From the NCBI RefSeq assembly GCF_002259485.1, contig NZ_NPGA01000007.1, positions 124,001-188,000 of the forward strand: 64,000 nt of DNA, written 5' to 3'. The notes under the pieces were generated by a model, which saw only the letters and a program-made list of their open reading frames with translations, ran no database searches and was not told the origin of the DNA. Below, piece after piece: positions 1 to 7,263 of the stretch. This DNA is from Rhodococcus sp. 14-1411-2a. GTDB taxonomy: Bacteria > Actinomycetota > Actinomycetes > Mycobacteriales > Mycobacteriaceae. Each line of letters begins with the position of its first letter. Positions within the stretch are counted from its first letter, which is position 1. The translations under genes were made by a program, and so were the position numbers.

Positions 1-2
1 CT

Positions 3-290
3 GCGCAGGACGGGTGCGAGTTCTGGCCGGCCGAGCCAACACTCGGATACCCCTATGCCACCGACATCGATGGGCTTCCCGAAGTGCTCGTGATCTCGGC
101 CACCGGGGACCCCGTGACGCCTCACGAGGGCGGCATCAGCCTGGCCGACACCCTCGGTGCGCGGTTGCTCACGGTCGACGGCAACCAACACGGGACGATC
201 ATCTCCGCCAACGCCTGTGTCGACGGAGCGGTCGCCGACTACCTGATCGACCTCGAACTGCCGGATGAAGGTGCGCGCTGCACCATCTGA
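3..290 (+). CDS. Alpha/beta hydrolase, C-terminal fragment (TAP-like)
   Basis: The gene is cut by the window edge. The frame is open from base 3 to a TGA at 288. The first residues include a CEFWP motif, followed by VLVISATGDPVTP, a beta strand carrying the usual acidic residue of the catalytic triad. NQHGT lies later, where the catalytic His would sit. This layout is typical of the C-terminal TAP-like domain of secreted actinobacterial tripeptidyl-aminopeptidase/esterase proteins. The nucleophilic Ser would lie upstream of the window. The gene is followed directly by a strong hairpin, so it ends its transcription unit. The family call is fairly secure; the substrate cannot be told. Confidence 0.75.
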   Translation, partial: AQDGCEFWPAEPTLGYPYATDIDGLPEVLVISATGDPVTPHEGGISLADTLGARLLTVDGNQHGTIISANACVDGAVADYLIDLELPDEGARCTI

Positions 291-295
291 CCCTG

Positions 296-334
296 CTGAG
301 CCATCGAGCGGCCGTGATCCGCTCGATGGCTCAG
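296..334 (+). terminator. Strong hairpin terminator after the hydrolase
   Basis: Two perfect 16-base arms (CTGAGCCATCGAGCGG and its exact complement) enclose a 7-base loop. The hairpin starts 6 bases after the stop codon of the hydrolase. No long T run follows, as is usual for actinobacterial hairpin terminators. Confidence 0.8.
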
Positions 335-358
335 CCGTCCCGGCGCTCAATCACGAGC

Positions 359-487
359 TACCGCAATCGCATCGGTGTGCAGTGCGTCGGCTTCGGACGC
401 CGCTCACCGCGGGTCTCGAGCAGGTTGAACAGGTCAGCCAGGTCCAGTTGTGACAGCGTCGCGATACCGAGCCGCATGCGAAGAAAT
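359..487 (-). pseudogene. 3' remnant of an unknown gene, cut by the IS element
   Basis: On the minus strand an open frame runs from the IS edge at 487 to a TAG at 359. It reads about 40 residues and includes RLGIATLSQLDLADLFNLLET. A related stretch (RLSQLGL, NLFET) is encoded on the minus strand near 17.74 kb, and the DNA of the two is about 80% identical over 33 bases. I read both as decayed 3' ends of related genes. I do not recognise the family. No start codon or upstream half was found beyond the IS. Confidence 0.3.
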
Positions 488-511
488 GGGACTGCCCCGA
501 GTTCGGTTGAC
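488..511 (+). repeat. IS3 element left terminal inverted repeat
   Basis: Starts GGGACTGCCCCG and ends GGTTGAC. It pairs with 1783–1806 at 21 of 24 positions. The orfB reading frame runs through this end into flanking DNA as far as 434, so the original stop codon seems to be lost. Confidence 0.8.
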
Positions 512-559
512 TCGTGGGGTTGAGTGATTCAGGCCGCGTGTGCGGTTGATTGTCTCAAA

Positions 560-586
560 CGCCCCCGCAAGCGGGAGGGACCCCCA
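560..586 (-). repeat. 27-base palindromic insert in orfB (copy 1)
   Basis: On the minus strand the insert has a CTCCCGCTTGCGGGGG core. It splits the expected ending KLTPI/EFETIN and adds about nine residues (WGSLPLAGA) without breaking the frame. It is nearly the same sequence as 1404–1430, in opposite orientation. Confidence 0.65.
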
Positions 587-1403
587 GATCGGAGTGAGCT
601 TGCCGAGGCGTCGTTGACGGCGTTTGCGGTGATAGGTCTTCTCGATCCAGGTCACGATCGCCAGCCGTAGTTGCTCGCGGGTCGACCACCGCTGGCGGTC
701 GAGGACGTTCTTCTGCACGAGCGCGAAGAACGACTTTATCGCGGCGTTGTCACCGCACGCCCCGACCCGCCCCATGGAACCTCGTAATCCGTCGCGCGAC
801 AGTGCATGTACGAACTTCCTTGACCGGAACTGGCTACCGCGATCCGAGTGAACGATAGTCCCCACCGAGCCTCTTTGCGCCATAGCACCATCCAATGCAG
901 ACACCGCCAACGAGGCCTTCATCCTGGAGTCGATCGAGTAGCCGACGATCCCGTTCGACCAGACGTCCTTGATCGCGCAGAGATACAGTTTGCCCTCGTC
1001 GGTGCGGTGTTCGGTGACGAAAGGTCAGCCACAGCTCGTCCGCGGCGTGTGCGGTGAACTGACGGTCGACGAGGTCATCGTGGACCGGCGGGCCGGCCTT
1101 CCTGTTCAGGCCTCGCTTCTTCGAGAACACCGACCAGATGCGTTCTTGTGAGCACAACCGCGCGACCCGGTTCTCGCTGGCGGTGATGCCGCGGCCGGGT
1201 AGCTCGTCTGCGATGAAGCGGTAGCCGAATGCGGGGTCGTCGGCGTCGATCTCACGAGCAATGTCGATCAGATGCGCATCATCCCAATCTCGTTGCGTGA
1301 CTGGCTGTTTCTTCCATTTGTACAACGCTTGGGTGAAGAAGCCGAGCACCCGGCAGGTCACTGTGACGGGGACTCCGTCACCAGCAAGGTCGAGGACCAT
1401 CGG

Positions 1404-1430
1404 TGGGGGCACCTCCCGCTCGCGGGGGAA
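1404..1430 (+). repeat. 27-base palindromic insert in orfB (copy 2)
   Basis: On the plus strand it has a CTCCCGCTCGCGGGGG core, matching copy 1 at nearly all positions. It separates MIFP from VLDLAGDG, which are normally close together in this transposase family, and adds REREVPPPM in frame. Confidence 0.6.
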
Positions 1431-1432
1431 GA

Positions 1433-1730
1433 TCATTTTGCGTTGACGTCCCGGGACAAGTAGGCAACCGCGCGACCCATGACCTCGGCTTCCTGCTCGA
1501 GCAGCTTGATCCGTTTGCGGGCTTCTCGCAGCTCGGCGGACTCGTCGAGGCCTGTCTTCGTGGCGGTGCCGCGTTCGATGCCGTCGTCGCGGTCAGCGAT
1601 TTTGAGCCAGCGGTGCAGGCAACCTTCTTCAGATTCCGAAGTCCTTCGCGATCTGACGCAGCGGGCCCTCGCCTTTGCGTGCGACGGCGATTACGTCGCG
1701 GCGGAACTCCTCGGGAAATGCTTTCGGCAT
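1433..1730 (-). pseudogene. IS3-family orfA (HTH_Tnp), frameshifted
   Basis: Starts MPKAFPEEFRRDVIAVARKG, the usual helix-turn-helix start of IS3 orfA proteins. After DFGI the frame meets a stop (near 1651). The downstream part (CLHRWLKIADRDDGIERGT, then AYLSRDVNAK) continues in another frame, consistent with a 1-base insertion or 2-base deletion. It ends at 1433, overlapping the orfB start. Confidence 0.8.
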
Positions 1731-1782
1731 GATGAACATCCTTCCACCGCCCACCGTGAGGAGTGATCCCCACAGATCAGAT

Positions 1783-1806
1783 GTCAACCAAAGCCGGGGC
1801 AGTCCC
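1783..1806 (-). repeat. IS3 element right terminal inverted repeat
   Basis: Reverse complement starts GGGACTGCCCCG and ends GGTTGAC, matching the left end with three mismatches in the middle. Confidence 0.8.
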
Positions 1807-2523
1807 GGGCCACCCACGCCATCCGTCTGTGGACGATGCCCACCATGCTAGAAGCAAGCTTTCCGAGCCGGATCTTGAAACCTTTGTGAAAAAATTTTTC
1901 AGAACGGCCTGTTATGTAATCTATTATTTGCAATGAACTGTCAATATTGACGGGCGACCACCGCACGGCGCGTGTGAACTTTCCTCCGCTCAGCTGAGCT
2001 CACTCCGATGGCGTCGAAAATCCTGTCGCACCCTGTCGATCACCAACAGACTTGTTGAAACGGAGACGAGGAGACTCGCAGTGGCAAAGCAAGCAACCCG
2101 ACTAGAACCGGCTGCAAACTCGCTCAAGTTCAGTCAATCTTAGCCTCTGGCAATACTTTTGGTAGCCGCCGCCTGTCATTGCACGAGGTGCGGCTACATT
2201 GGCAATCGGTGGCCCTCATCTCTCACGTCTGCGCCGCGAGGACGGCACATCCTTTGGCTGACCTCGCTGTGTGTCCCTGCGACGGCTTCGTGCGTGGGGT
2301 ACGACGACGCGCGATAGTGCGGGGATCGTCGATGGTGAGTGCGGCGTCGAGGCGTCGTCGACGCAGGTTCAGATCCGGTTTCTTGAACGAGAGGACCTCG
2401 CGCAGGTCGGTAGCTTTGGGCATCTGCCCGGTGACGGACATCATGTTGCTCTCGATTCCGAGAAGTGACACTGGGGATCAAAGGAAATTCGGGCTCATTG
2501 TTGGAGCCGAGAATGGTTGCGGG
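1807..2523. other. Gene-poor stretch between the IS and the fucose cluster
   Basis: No gene is supported here. The part at 1880–1950 is clearly more AT-rich than its surroundings. It contains a run gtgaaaaaatttttcag and a perfect 12-base palindrome GTCAATATTGAC (1940–1951). A minus-strand open frame at 2223–2471 (82 codons) follows the FAH gene but has no recognisable motif. The stretch may hold remnants of genes lost when the IS and the cluster arrived. Confidence 0.4.
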
Positions 2524-3369
2524 TCAGGCCATTCTGCACGTCTGACGCGCTCGGCCGATGCCGTCGATCGACACCTCCACCACATCCCCGTGTTGAAGGT
2601 AGGGGAATCGACCGGACAATGCGACACCTTCCGGGGTACCGGTGTTGATGATGTCGCCAGGCTCCAGAACGGCGAATTGAGAGAGGTGCCAGACGATATA
2701 TTCGACGTCGAAGATGAGATCCGATGTCGACGAATCCTGTCGTACGTCACCGTTGACAAAGGATCTGAGCCTCAGGTTTCGGGAATCGAGCTCGTCCGCG
2801 GGGATCAGCGAAGGCCCGAGGGGATTGAAGGTCTCGCAGCATTTACCCTTGGACCACTGGCCCCCCGACTCATCCATCTGGAACGTGCGTTCGGAGACAT
2901 CGTTCGACACCGTATAACCGGCAATCACTCCGGCACTGTCGTCCGGAGACTCGAGATACCTGGCTCGGGAGCCAATCACGACCGCTAGCTCGACTTCCCA
3001 ATCGGTCTTGGCCGAGCCACGTGGAATGAGAACGTCGTCGTAGGGCCCCACCACGGTGTTGGGCGTCTTGAAGAATAATACTGGCACCGTCGGCGGTGCC
3101 GAATTCGACTCGGCGGCATGCGCGGCGTAGTTCATGCCGATGCACCACACGGCGTGGGGGCGCGCGACGGGTGCACCCACACGCAGTCCGCCGATATCGA
3201 TCGAGGTAAGGCGATGTTCGGCAAGTGCTCGTCGGGTGGTCTCGATCCCCCCGCTGGAGAAGAAGTCGCCGTCGATGTCCTGGGTGAGCGGAAGCAGATC
3301 GAACGCAATCCCGTCGGTGAGCACCACCGGGCTTTCGGATCCGCTCGGTCCGATTCGTTGAAATTCCAT
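2524..3369 (-). CDS. FAH-family hydrolase, probable 2,4-diketo-3-deoxy-L-fuconate hydrolase
   Basis: 281 residues with the fumarylacetoacetase C-terminal fold. Visible are GMNYAAHAAES (78–88), KTDWEVELAVVIG (121–133) with metal-binding acids, NDVSER (156–161), QWSKGK (171–176) and a late INTGTPEGV. FAH-family enzymes cleave beta-diketo acids. In the oxidative L-fucose route this member splits 2,4-didehydro-3-deoxy-L-fuconate into pyruvate and L-lactate. The specific substrate is inferred from the cluster, which supplies every earlier step. The gene starts 3 bases after the lactonase stop, so the two are translated together. Related FAH enzymes act in aromatic and rhamnose catabolism and cannot be told apart by motif alone. 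Confidence 0.85.
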   Translation of the reverse strand: MEFQRIGPSGSESPVVLTDGIAFDLLPLTQDIDGDFFSSGGIETTRRALAEHRLTSIDIGGLRVGAPVARPHAVWCIGMNYAAHAAESNSAPPTVPVLFFKTPNTVVGPYDDVLIPRGSAKTDWEVELAVVIGSRARYLESPDDSAGVIAGYTVSNDVSERTFQMDESGGQWSKGKCCETFNPLGPSLIPADELDSRNLRLRSFVNGDVRQDSSTSDLIFDVEYIVWHLSQFAVLEPGDIINTGTPEGVALSGRFPYLQHGDVVEVSIDGIGRARQTCRMA

Positions 3370-3372
3370 GTT

Positions 3373-4224
3373 CTACAACCCTTCCATCGAATAGATTCTT
3401 TCCGCTGTCGAGGACAGCACTGTCTCTCGGTCTTCGCTGTTCAGCGCGCTCAAGGTCCCGATCGAGGCATCCCACACCTGTTCGTAGGATGCGGCAGTCA
3501 GCGTGAAGGGCCAGTCGCCGCCGAACATCAACCGCTCCGGACCGAATGTCTCGAGCGCATGGTCGACGTACGGCTGCCAGTGAGCCGCTCCGATCCTGCT
3601 TCCCGATACCGTTGCCAGGCCTGAGATCTTGCCGACCACGTTGGGCCTCGCCGCTGCCTCCGTCAGTAGGTCTGCCCAGGGTTGCCACCGACCGCCTGCG
3701 ATAGGTGGTTTGCCGAGGTGATCGAGAACAATGGTCAAGTTGGGATGCTGCCGCGCGACGACTGGCACCTGCGCCAACAATCGAGGCGTCTCGGCGACCG
3801 CGTCGAAGGTCAGTCCGGCATCGGCCAACAGCCCCAAACTCTGCAATACGCTTGGGCGCAGCAACCACCGCGGGTCGTCGGCGACATGAATGAGATGTCG
3901 AACGCCCACCAGTCTGCGCCGATCAACGGTGGACGCAAGCTCGATCTCCATCTGGTGTGGATCATTCAGCGGAAGCCATCCGACCACTGCGGCGCGCAGC
4001 GTTGTTCGCTCCGCCGCATCGAGTAATGTTTCAGTTTCGGCCATGGAATCCGACGCCTGAACCAACACCACGGAGTCGACGCCGCGTCGTTGCAGTTCGG
4101 GTTCGAGATCTTGGAGTGTGTACGTGCGATAGAGAACATCGGAATCGGCCGTCAACCACGAATACTCGACCCCCGACGGCCCACCTCCGATATCCCACAT
4201 GTGAACATGGGCATCTACAGTCAT
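3373..4224 (-). CDS. Amidohydrolase family 2, probable L-fucono-1,5-lactonase
   Basis: 283 residues. The N-terminal [11 protein letters not shown] holds the HxH metal pair of amidohydrolases. [16 protein letters not shown] and MFGGDWPF supply the later His and Asp ligands. This matches the COG3618 lactonase family, whose members hydrolyse sugar lactones in oxidative fucose, rhamnose and galactose pathways. In this cluster it should convert L-fuconolactone to L-fuconate. It is first in a two-gene unit with the FAH hydrolase. Its start lies about 50 bases from the divergent FadR-like gene, so the short gap probably carries promoters for both. Substrate is inferred from context. Confidence 0.82.
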   Translation of the reverse strand: MTVDAHVHMWDIGGGPSGVEYSWLTADSDVLYRTYTLQDLEPELQRRGVDSVVLVQASDSMAETETLLDAAERTTLRAAVVGWLPLNDPHQMEIELASTVDRRRLVGVRHLIHVADDPRWLLRPSVLQSLGLLADAGLTFDAVAETPRLLAQVPVVARQHPNLTIVLDHLGKPPIAGGRWQPWADLLTEAAARPNVVGKISGLATVSGSRIGAAHWQPYVDHALETFGPERLMFGGDWPFTLTAASYEQVWDASIGTLSALNSEDRETVLSSTAERIYSMEGL

Positions 4225-4274
4225 CGGACGGCTGCACTGAGATCAGCTGAACAGGAGAATTGAGGGAAAGCATC

Positions 4275-4946
4275 GTGTCGGTTACCGATGGAGCCATCGA
4301 GAAGATCAAGGGCATGATCGTCTCCGGCAAGCTCAAGCCGGGATCGCGATTGCCCCGTGAGTCCGACCTCGCCGCAGAATTGGGCGTATCCCGGAACTCG
4401 TTGCGAGAGGCCGTGCGCGCGCTGTCGTTGGTGCGATTGCTCGATGTGCGCCAGGGCGACGGGACTTTCGTCGCCAGTCTCGAACCTCAGACCTTGCTGG
4501 ACACCGTCAGCTTTCTTCTCGAACTGCATCAGGACGATTCCGTTCTCGACATTCTGGCGGTGAGGCGAATACTCGAACCGGGAGCCACTGCGCTTGCCGC
4601 GCACAACATGACGACCGACGACATTGCGTTGCTTCACGACATGTTGCTCGAACAGGAATCGGGCACGATCACTGATCTGGTCGCGCACGATCTCGAGTTC
4701 CACGCTGCGATCGCCGTGGGCTCCGGTAATCGCATTCTGTCGTCGTTGCTCGAGTCGATTTCGCTTCCGACAGCACGTGCGCGTGTGTGGCGCGGACTGA
4801 CCGAGGAGAATGCGTTCGCGCGCACCATTGCCGAACATCGTGGCATCTTCGAAGCCATCGTCGCACGCGATTCCGGTCTGGCTCATGCCCGGGCGATGTC
4901 CCATATCGCCGGCGTCGAGGAATGGCTGCGCCGAGCTCACACCTGA
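4275..4946 (+). CDS. GntR/FadR-family regulator of the fucose cluster
   Basis: About 223 residues. The N-terminal winged helix reads KIKGMIVSGKLKPGSRLPRESDLAAELGVSRNSLREAVRAL, in which LAAELGVSRNSLREA is the recognition region. The C-terminal FCD domain is helical, with D-x3-H (AHDLEFH) and later AEHRGIFEAI as likely metal and ligand positions. I chose the GTG at 4275 because AGGGAA lies a few bases upstream. A TTG at 4260 with AGGAG upstream would add five residues. FCD regulators usually bind a pathway acid and release DNA. This one sits divergent to the lactonase and convergent to the aldose dehydrogenase, so it very likely controls the cluster. Confidence 0.85.
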   Translation: MSVTDGAIEKIKGMIVSGKLKPGSRLPRESDLAAELGVSRNSLREAVRALSLVRLLDVRQGDGTFVASLEPQTLLDTVSFLLELHQDDSVLDILAVRRILEPGATALAAHNMTTDDIALLHDMLLEQESGTITDLVAHDLEFHAAIAVGSGNRILSSLLESISLPTARARVWRGLTEENAFARTIAEHRGIFEAIVARDSGLAHARAMSHIAGVEEWLRRAHT

Positions 4947-4957
4947 CGCGTAGCGGT

Positions 4958-5890
4958 TCATCGGCACCACGCCAAAGCGTCCAGTCGCGCCCACAATTCG
5001 AGCGGAATTTCCCGGTTCAATTGCGTTATCGTATCGGTGACGGTGTCTTCGCTGCCGGCACCGATCACCAACGAATGCACCGCGCGATGGCGCAGAGGAA
5101 ACTGCAATGCGGCCGAGCGCAGCGGCACACCGTATTCGGCGCACACGCGCTGCATCTGTACGGCGCACTCGATTGCCTCCGAAGGAGCTTGCGTGTAGTC
5201 GAAGGTGTGGTTCACCGAAGGATCGGCCAGGAGTCCGCTGTTGAGCACCCCGGCAACCAGCACTGCGATGCCACGTGCGGCGCACTCCTCGAGAAGTAGC
5301 TTCTCGGCACGTCGGTCCAACAGCGTGTATCGGCCCGCAATCAACACGTGGTCGATGTCGCTGTCACGAACGAAGCGCAAGGCTACGTCCGCGTCGTTCA
5401 CCCCTACCCCGATGGCGTCGACAATCCCTTCGTCACGCATCCGTGCCAGTTCGGGCGCTGCGCCGTCGAGAGCATCTTCCTGATGGTCGTCGGGATCGTG
5501 AATCAGAAGCAAGTCGACCGCGTCGATGCCGAGACGATCCAGTGACCCCTCCAGCGAACGACGGACGCCCGATGCCGAATAATCGAGTCGGCGGGAACGT
5601 TTGGGCGTGCCGAAGAACCCGTCGGTACCGTCCACAGCATCGGGATCGTCGACGAGAATTCGGCCCACCTTGGTCGAGATCGTGTACTCGGACCGATTCT
5701 TGTCGGTAAGAAATGCCCCCAGTCGTTCTTCCGACAGCCCGACGCCGTAGTGCGGGGCCGTGTCGAATGCGCGAATGCCCGCGTCCCATGCGGCGGCCAG
5801 AGCGTCGGCAGCACAGTCGGATCCGACGTGCTGGTACAACCCCGCGTACGCTGCACCGCCGAGTACCAATTCAGGAAACTGCGATGTCAC
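4958..5890 (-). CDS. Aldo/keto reductase, probable L-fucose (D-threo-aldose) 1-dehydrogenase
   Basis: 310 residues forming an AKR barrel with the full tetrad: Asp43 (FDTAPHYG), Tyr48, Lys74 (STKVG) and His131 (LLLIHDPDD). LLDRRAEKLLLEECAARGIAV and LNSGLLA are typical of the D-threo-aldose/L-fucose dehydrogenase branch. It would oxidise the C1 of L-fucose to L-fuconolactone with NAD(P)+, the first catabolic step. It starts 3 bases after the mutarotase stop and is the last gene of the long minus-strand operon that begins with the fuconate dehydratase. L-galactose or D-arabinose are possible alternative substrates. Confidence 0.85.
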   Translation of the reverse strand: MTSQFPELVLGGAAYAGLYQHVGSDCAADALAAAWDAGIRAFDTAPHYGVGLSEERLGAFLTDKNRSEYTISTKVGRILVDDPDAVDGTDGFFGTPKRSRRLDYSASGVRRSLEGSLDRLGIDAVDLLLIHDPDDHQEDALDGAAPELARMRDEGIVDAIGVGVNDADVALRFVRDSDIDHVLIAGRYTLLDRRAEKLLLEECAARGIAVLVAGVLNSGLLADPSVNHTFDYTQAPSEAIECAVQMQRVCAEYGVPLRSAALQFPLRHRAVHSLVIGAGSEDTVTDTITQLNREIPLELWARLDALAWCR

Positions 5891-5893
5891 CGA

Positions 5894-6223
5894 TCAGTCC
5901 CCTTCACTGGCGTCGAGTTCCCACACCAAGGGCAGCGTTGCGTCCGAACCGTCCGACGAGTAATCGTGCGACGTCTCGAGCAACGTGCCCATTCGGGCCT
6001 GCCACGCCACATTGACCGGCAGATCGCGCAACGCAGCCAAAAGGTGTCCGTAATCGTCGCAGTCGATGGTGTGAAACAGGTCGATTCCAGATCGCCAGAT
6101 ACTCCAACTCTTCACTCCCGCCGCTCTGATGGCGGCGATGAGCTCGGCTGGGACCTCGCGGTGAGCCGCCTCGTAGTCCTCGATCGAATCGGGTCGAATC
6201 CGCGTGTGTACTGCAACTCGCAT
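5894..6223 (-). CDS. L-rhamnose/L-fucose mutarotase-like protein
   Basis: 109 residues matching the RhaM (DUF718) family in length and pattern: MRVAVHTRIRPDSIEDYEAAHREVPAELIAAIRAAGVKSWSIW, then FHTIDCDDYGHLLAAL and NVAWQARMGTLL. The His of the HREVP element and the WSIW strand are family features. It interconverts anomers of a 6-deoxy sugar, feeding the right form to the dehydrogenase. I set the start at the ATG at 6223, two bases after the permease stop, rather than the long upstream extension that overlaps the permease. Fucose rather than rhamnose is inferred from the neighbouring fuconate dehydratase. Confidence 0.85.
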   Translation of the reverse strand: MRVAVHTRIRPDSIEDYEAAHREVPAELIAAIRAAGVKSWSIWRSGIDLFHTIDCDDYGHLLAALRDLPVNVAWQARMGTLLETSHDYSSDGSDATLPLVWELDASEGD

Positions 6224-6225
6224 GC

Positions 6226-7263
6226 TCACTCCTGCCGACGCCCGCTGGCGATTCGGGTGATGATCAACGCGACAAGGATGAGCGCGCCGTTGATGAACTT
6301 CAACGAGTCGGCGGAGACGCCTCCGTACGAGAGCAGCTTCTGAATCAATGTGAGAATCAAGATGCCGCAGAATGCGCCTACGACAGATCCGCGACCACCG
6401 TTGAGAGCGACTCCGCCGATGACGCACGCTGCGAACACCTGGAAGATCATGCCGTCGCCCTGACTGACCTGAACGCTGGCGAATTGTCCCGCGTAGATCA
6501 TTCCGCCGACGGCGGCCAGTGCGCTGGCAACCACGAGGACGCTGATCACCACGGTGTCGGTGCGGATGCCTGCGGCACGTGCTGCGGCCTGATTACCTCC
6601 GATCGCGTACAGCGAGCGACCGATTCGGGTGTAGCCGAGAACGAAGTATCCGGCTCCGAACAGTAGGAGGCAGACGACGATATTGAATGGAATGCCGAAT
6701 ACTCGTGCATTTCCCAGCCAATCGATCGACGCCGGAATCTTGGTCAGCGTGAATCCACCGGTGATGAACGTCAGCAATCCGCGCAGCGCGATCAACATTG
6801 CAAGTGTGACGATGAAGCCGTTGAGTCCGAACTTGACGATCAGCAGTCCGTTCACCAGGCCGACGGCCACACCGACTGCCAGAGCGATGGGAACGGCCAT
6901 CCACTCTGCAGCCCAGACGAATCCACCCACCTGCGTGGTACCCATCGTGATCCAGATGGCCGCGCCCGGGGCCAGACCGAATGTGGATTCGAGCGAAAGG
7001 TCCATCTTGCCGACGATCAGAACGAACACCTGAGCCAGCACGATGAGCGATATCCCGCTCATCGTTGTCATGACGTTCGTCAGGTTGCTGATCGAGACGA
7101 ATTTGTCGTTGACGAAAAAGCCCACGATCAGAACGAGAACGATCGGAGGAACGAGCAGGAAGTCGCGAAGCGAAGCCCACTTGACGGTGCGTCGACCCGT
7201 GGTCGCGCCCGTCGTCGTGGCGCGTCGGGAAACCGGTGGTGTCCCGGTATCGATCTCGGTCAT
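6226..7263 (-). CDS. CUT2 sugar ABC transporter permease (RbsC-like)
   Basis: 345 residues, strongly hydrophobic after about residue 33, with roughly eight to ten membrane segments. AGIRTDTVVISVLVVASALAA and the late IGGVALNGGRGSVVGAFCG correspond to the conserved ATPase-contact region of BPD_transp_2 (RbsC/XylH-type) permeases. It is a channel subunit of an inner-membrane importer. The start overlaps the stop of the ATPase gene by four bases (ATGA). It is the only permease in the operon, so the channel should be a homodimer as in ribose importers. Confidence 0.9.
   Translation of the reverse strand: MTEIDTGTPPVSRRATTTGATTGRRTVKWASLRDFLLVPPIVLVLIVGFFVNDKFVSISNLTNVMTTMSGISLIVLAQVFVLIVGKMDLSLESTFGLAPGAAIWITMGTTQVGGFVWAAEWMAVPIALAVGVAVGLVNGLLIVKFGLNGFIVTLAMLIALRGLLTFITGGFTLTKIPASIDWLGNARVFGIPFNIVVCLLLFGAGYFVLGYTRIGRSLYAIGGNQAAARAAGIRTDTVVISVLVVASALAAVGGMIYAGQFASVQVSQGDGMIFQVFAACVIGGVALNGGRGSVVGAFCGILILTLIQKLLSYGGVSADSLKFINGALILVALIITRIASGRRQE

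Larger units (their letters stand above)
512..1436 (-). pseudogene. IS3-family transposase orfB (DDE integrase), frameshifted
   Basis: The N-terminal part reads in one frame (MIFP… to HAADELWLT, near 1020). The DDE core then continues in another frame (MKASLAVSALDGAMAQRG, IVHSDRGSQFRS, GRVGACGDNAA, KNVLDRQRW, RRQRRLGKLTPI). A frameshift therefore lies near 1010–1020, right at the first catalytic Asp region. HSDRG keeps the second Asp. The residue expected to be the catalytic Glu (family consensus AAMESFFA) reads AAIKSFFA, so Glu is replaced by Lys. Two 27-base palindromic inserts (560–586 and 1404–1430) add 9 residues each in frame. The ATG overlaps the orfA stop as ATGA. It should not encode an active transposase. 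Confidence 0.85.
488..1806 (-). mobile_element. Decayed IS3-family insertion sequence
   Basis: The element is about 1.3 kb, bounded by 24-base terminal inverted repeats (488–511 and 1783–1806) that match at 21 of 24 positions. Inside are the two overlapping frames of an IS3-family element, orfA (1433–1730) and orfB (from 1436), read from the minus strand. Both are broken. No target-site duplication is visible: the flanks are agaaat on the left and gggcca on the right. That fits an old insertion or altered ends. It lies between the hydrolase terminator and the L-fucose cluster. Confidence 0.85.

Noticed and set aside
1433-1436. Programmed frameshift between IS orfA and orfB
   Set aside because: An ATGA overlap is present, but no clear A-rich slippery run was seen, and both frames are broken anyway.
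1940-1951. GTCAATATTGAC palindrome as an operator of the fucose cluster
   Set aside because: It is a perfect palindrome but lies downstream of the cluster's last gene and is not repeated at the two divergent promoters.
2179-2988. 269-codon plus-strand frame
   Set aside because: Mostly antisense to the FAH-family gene, with no motif.
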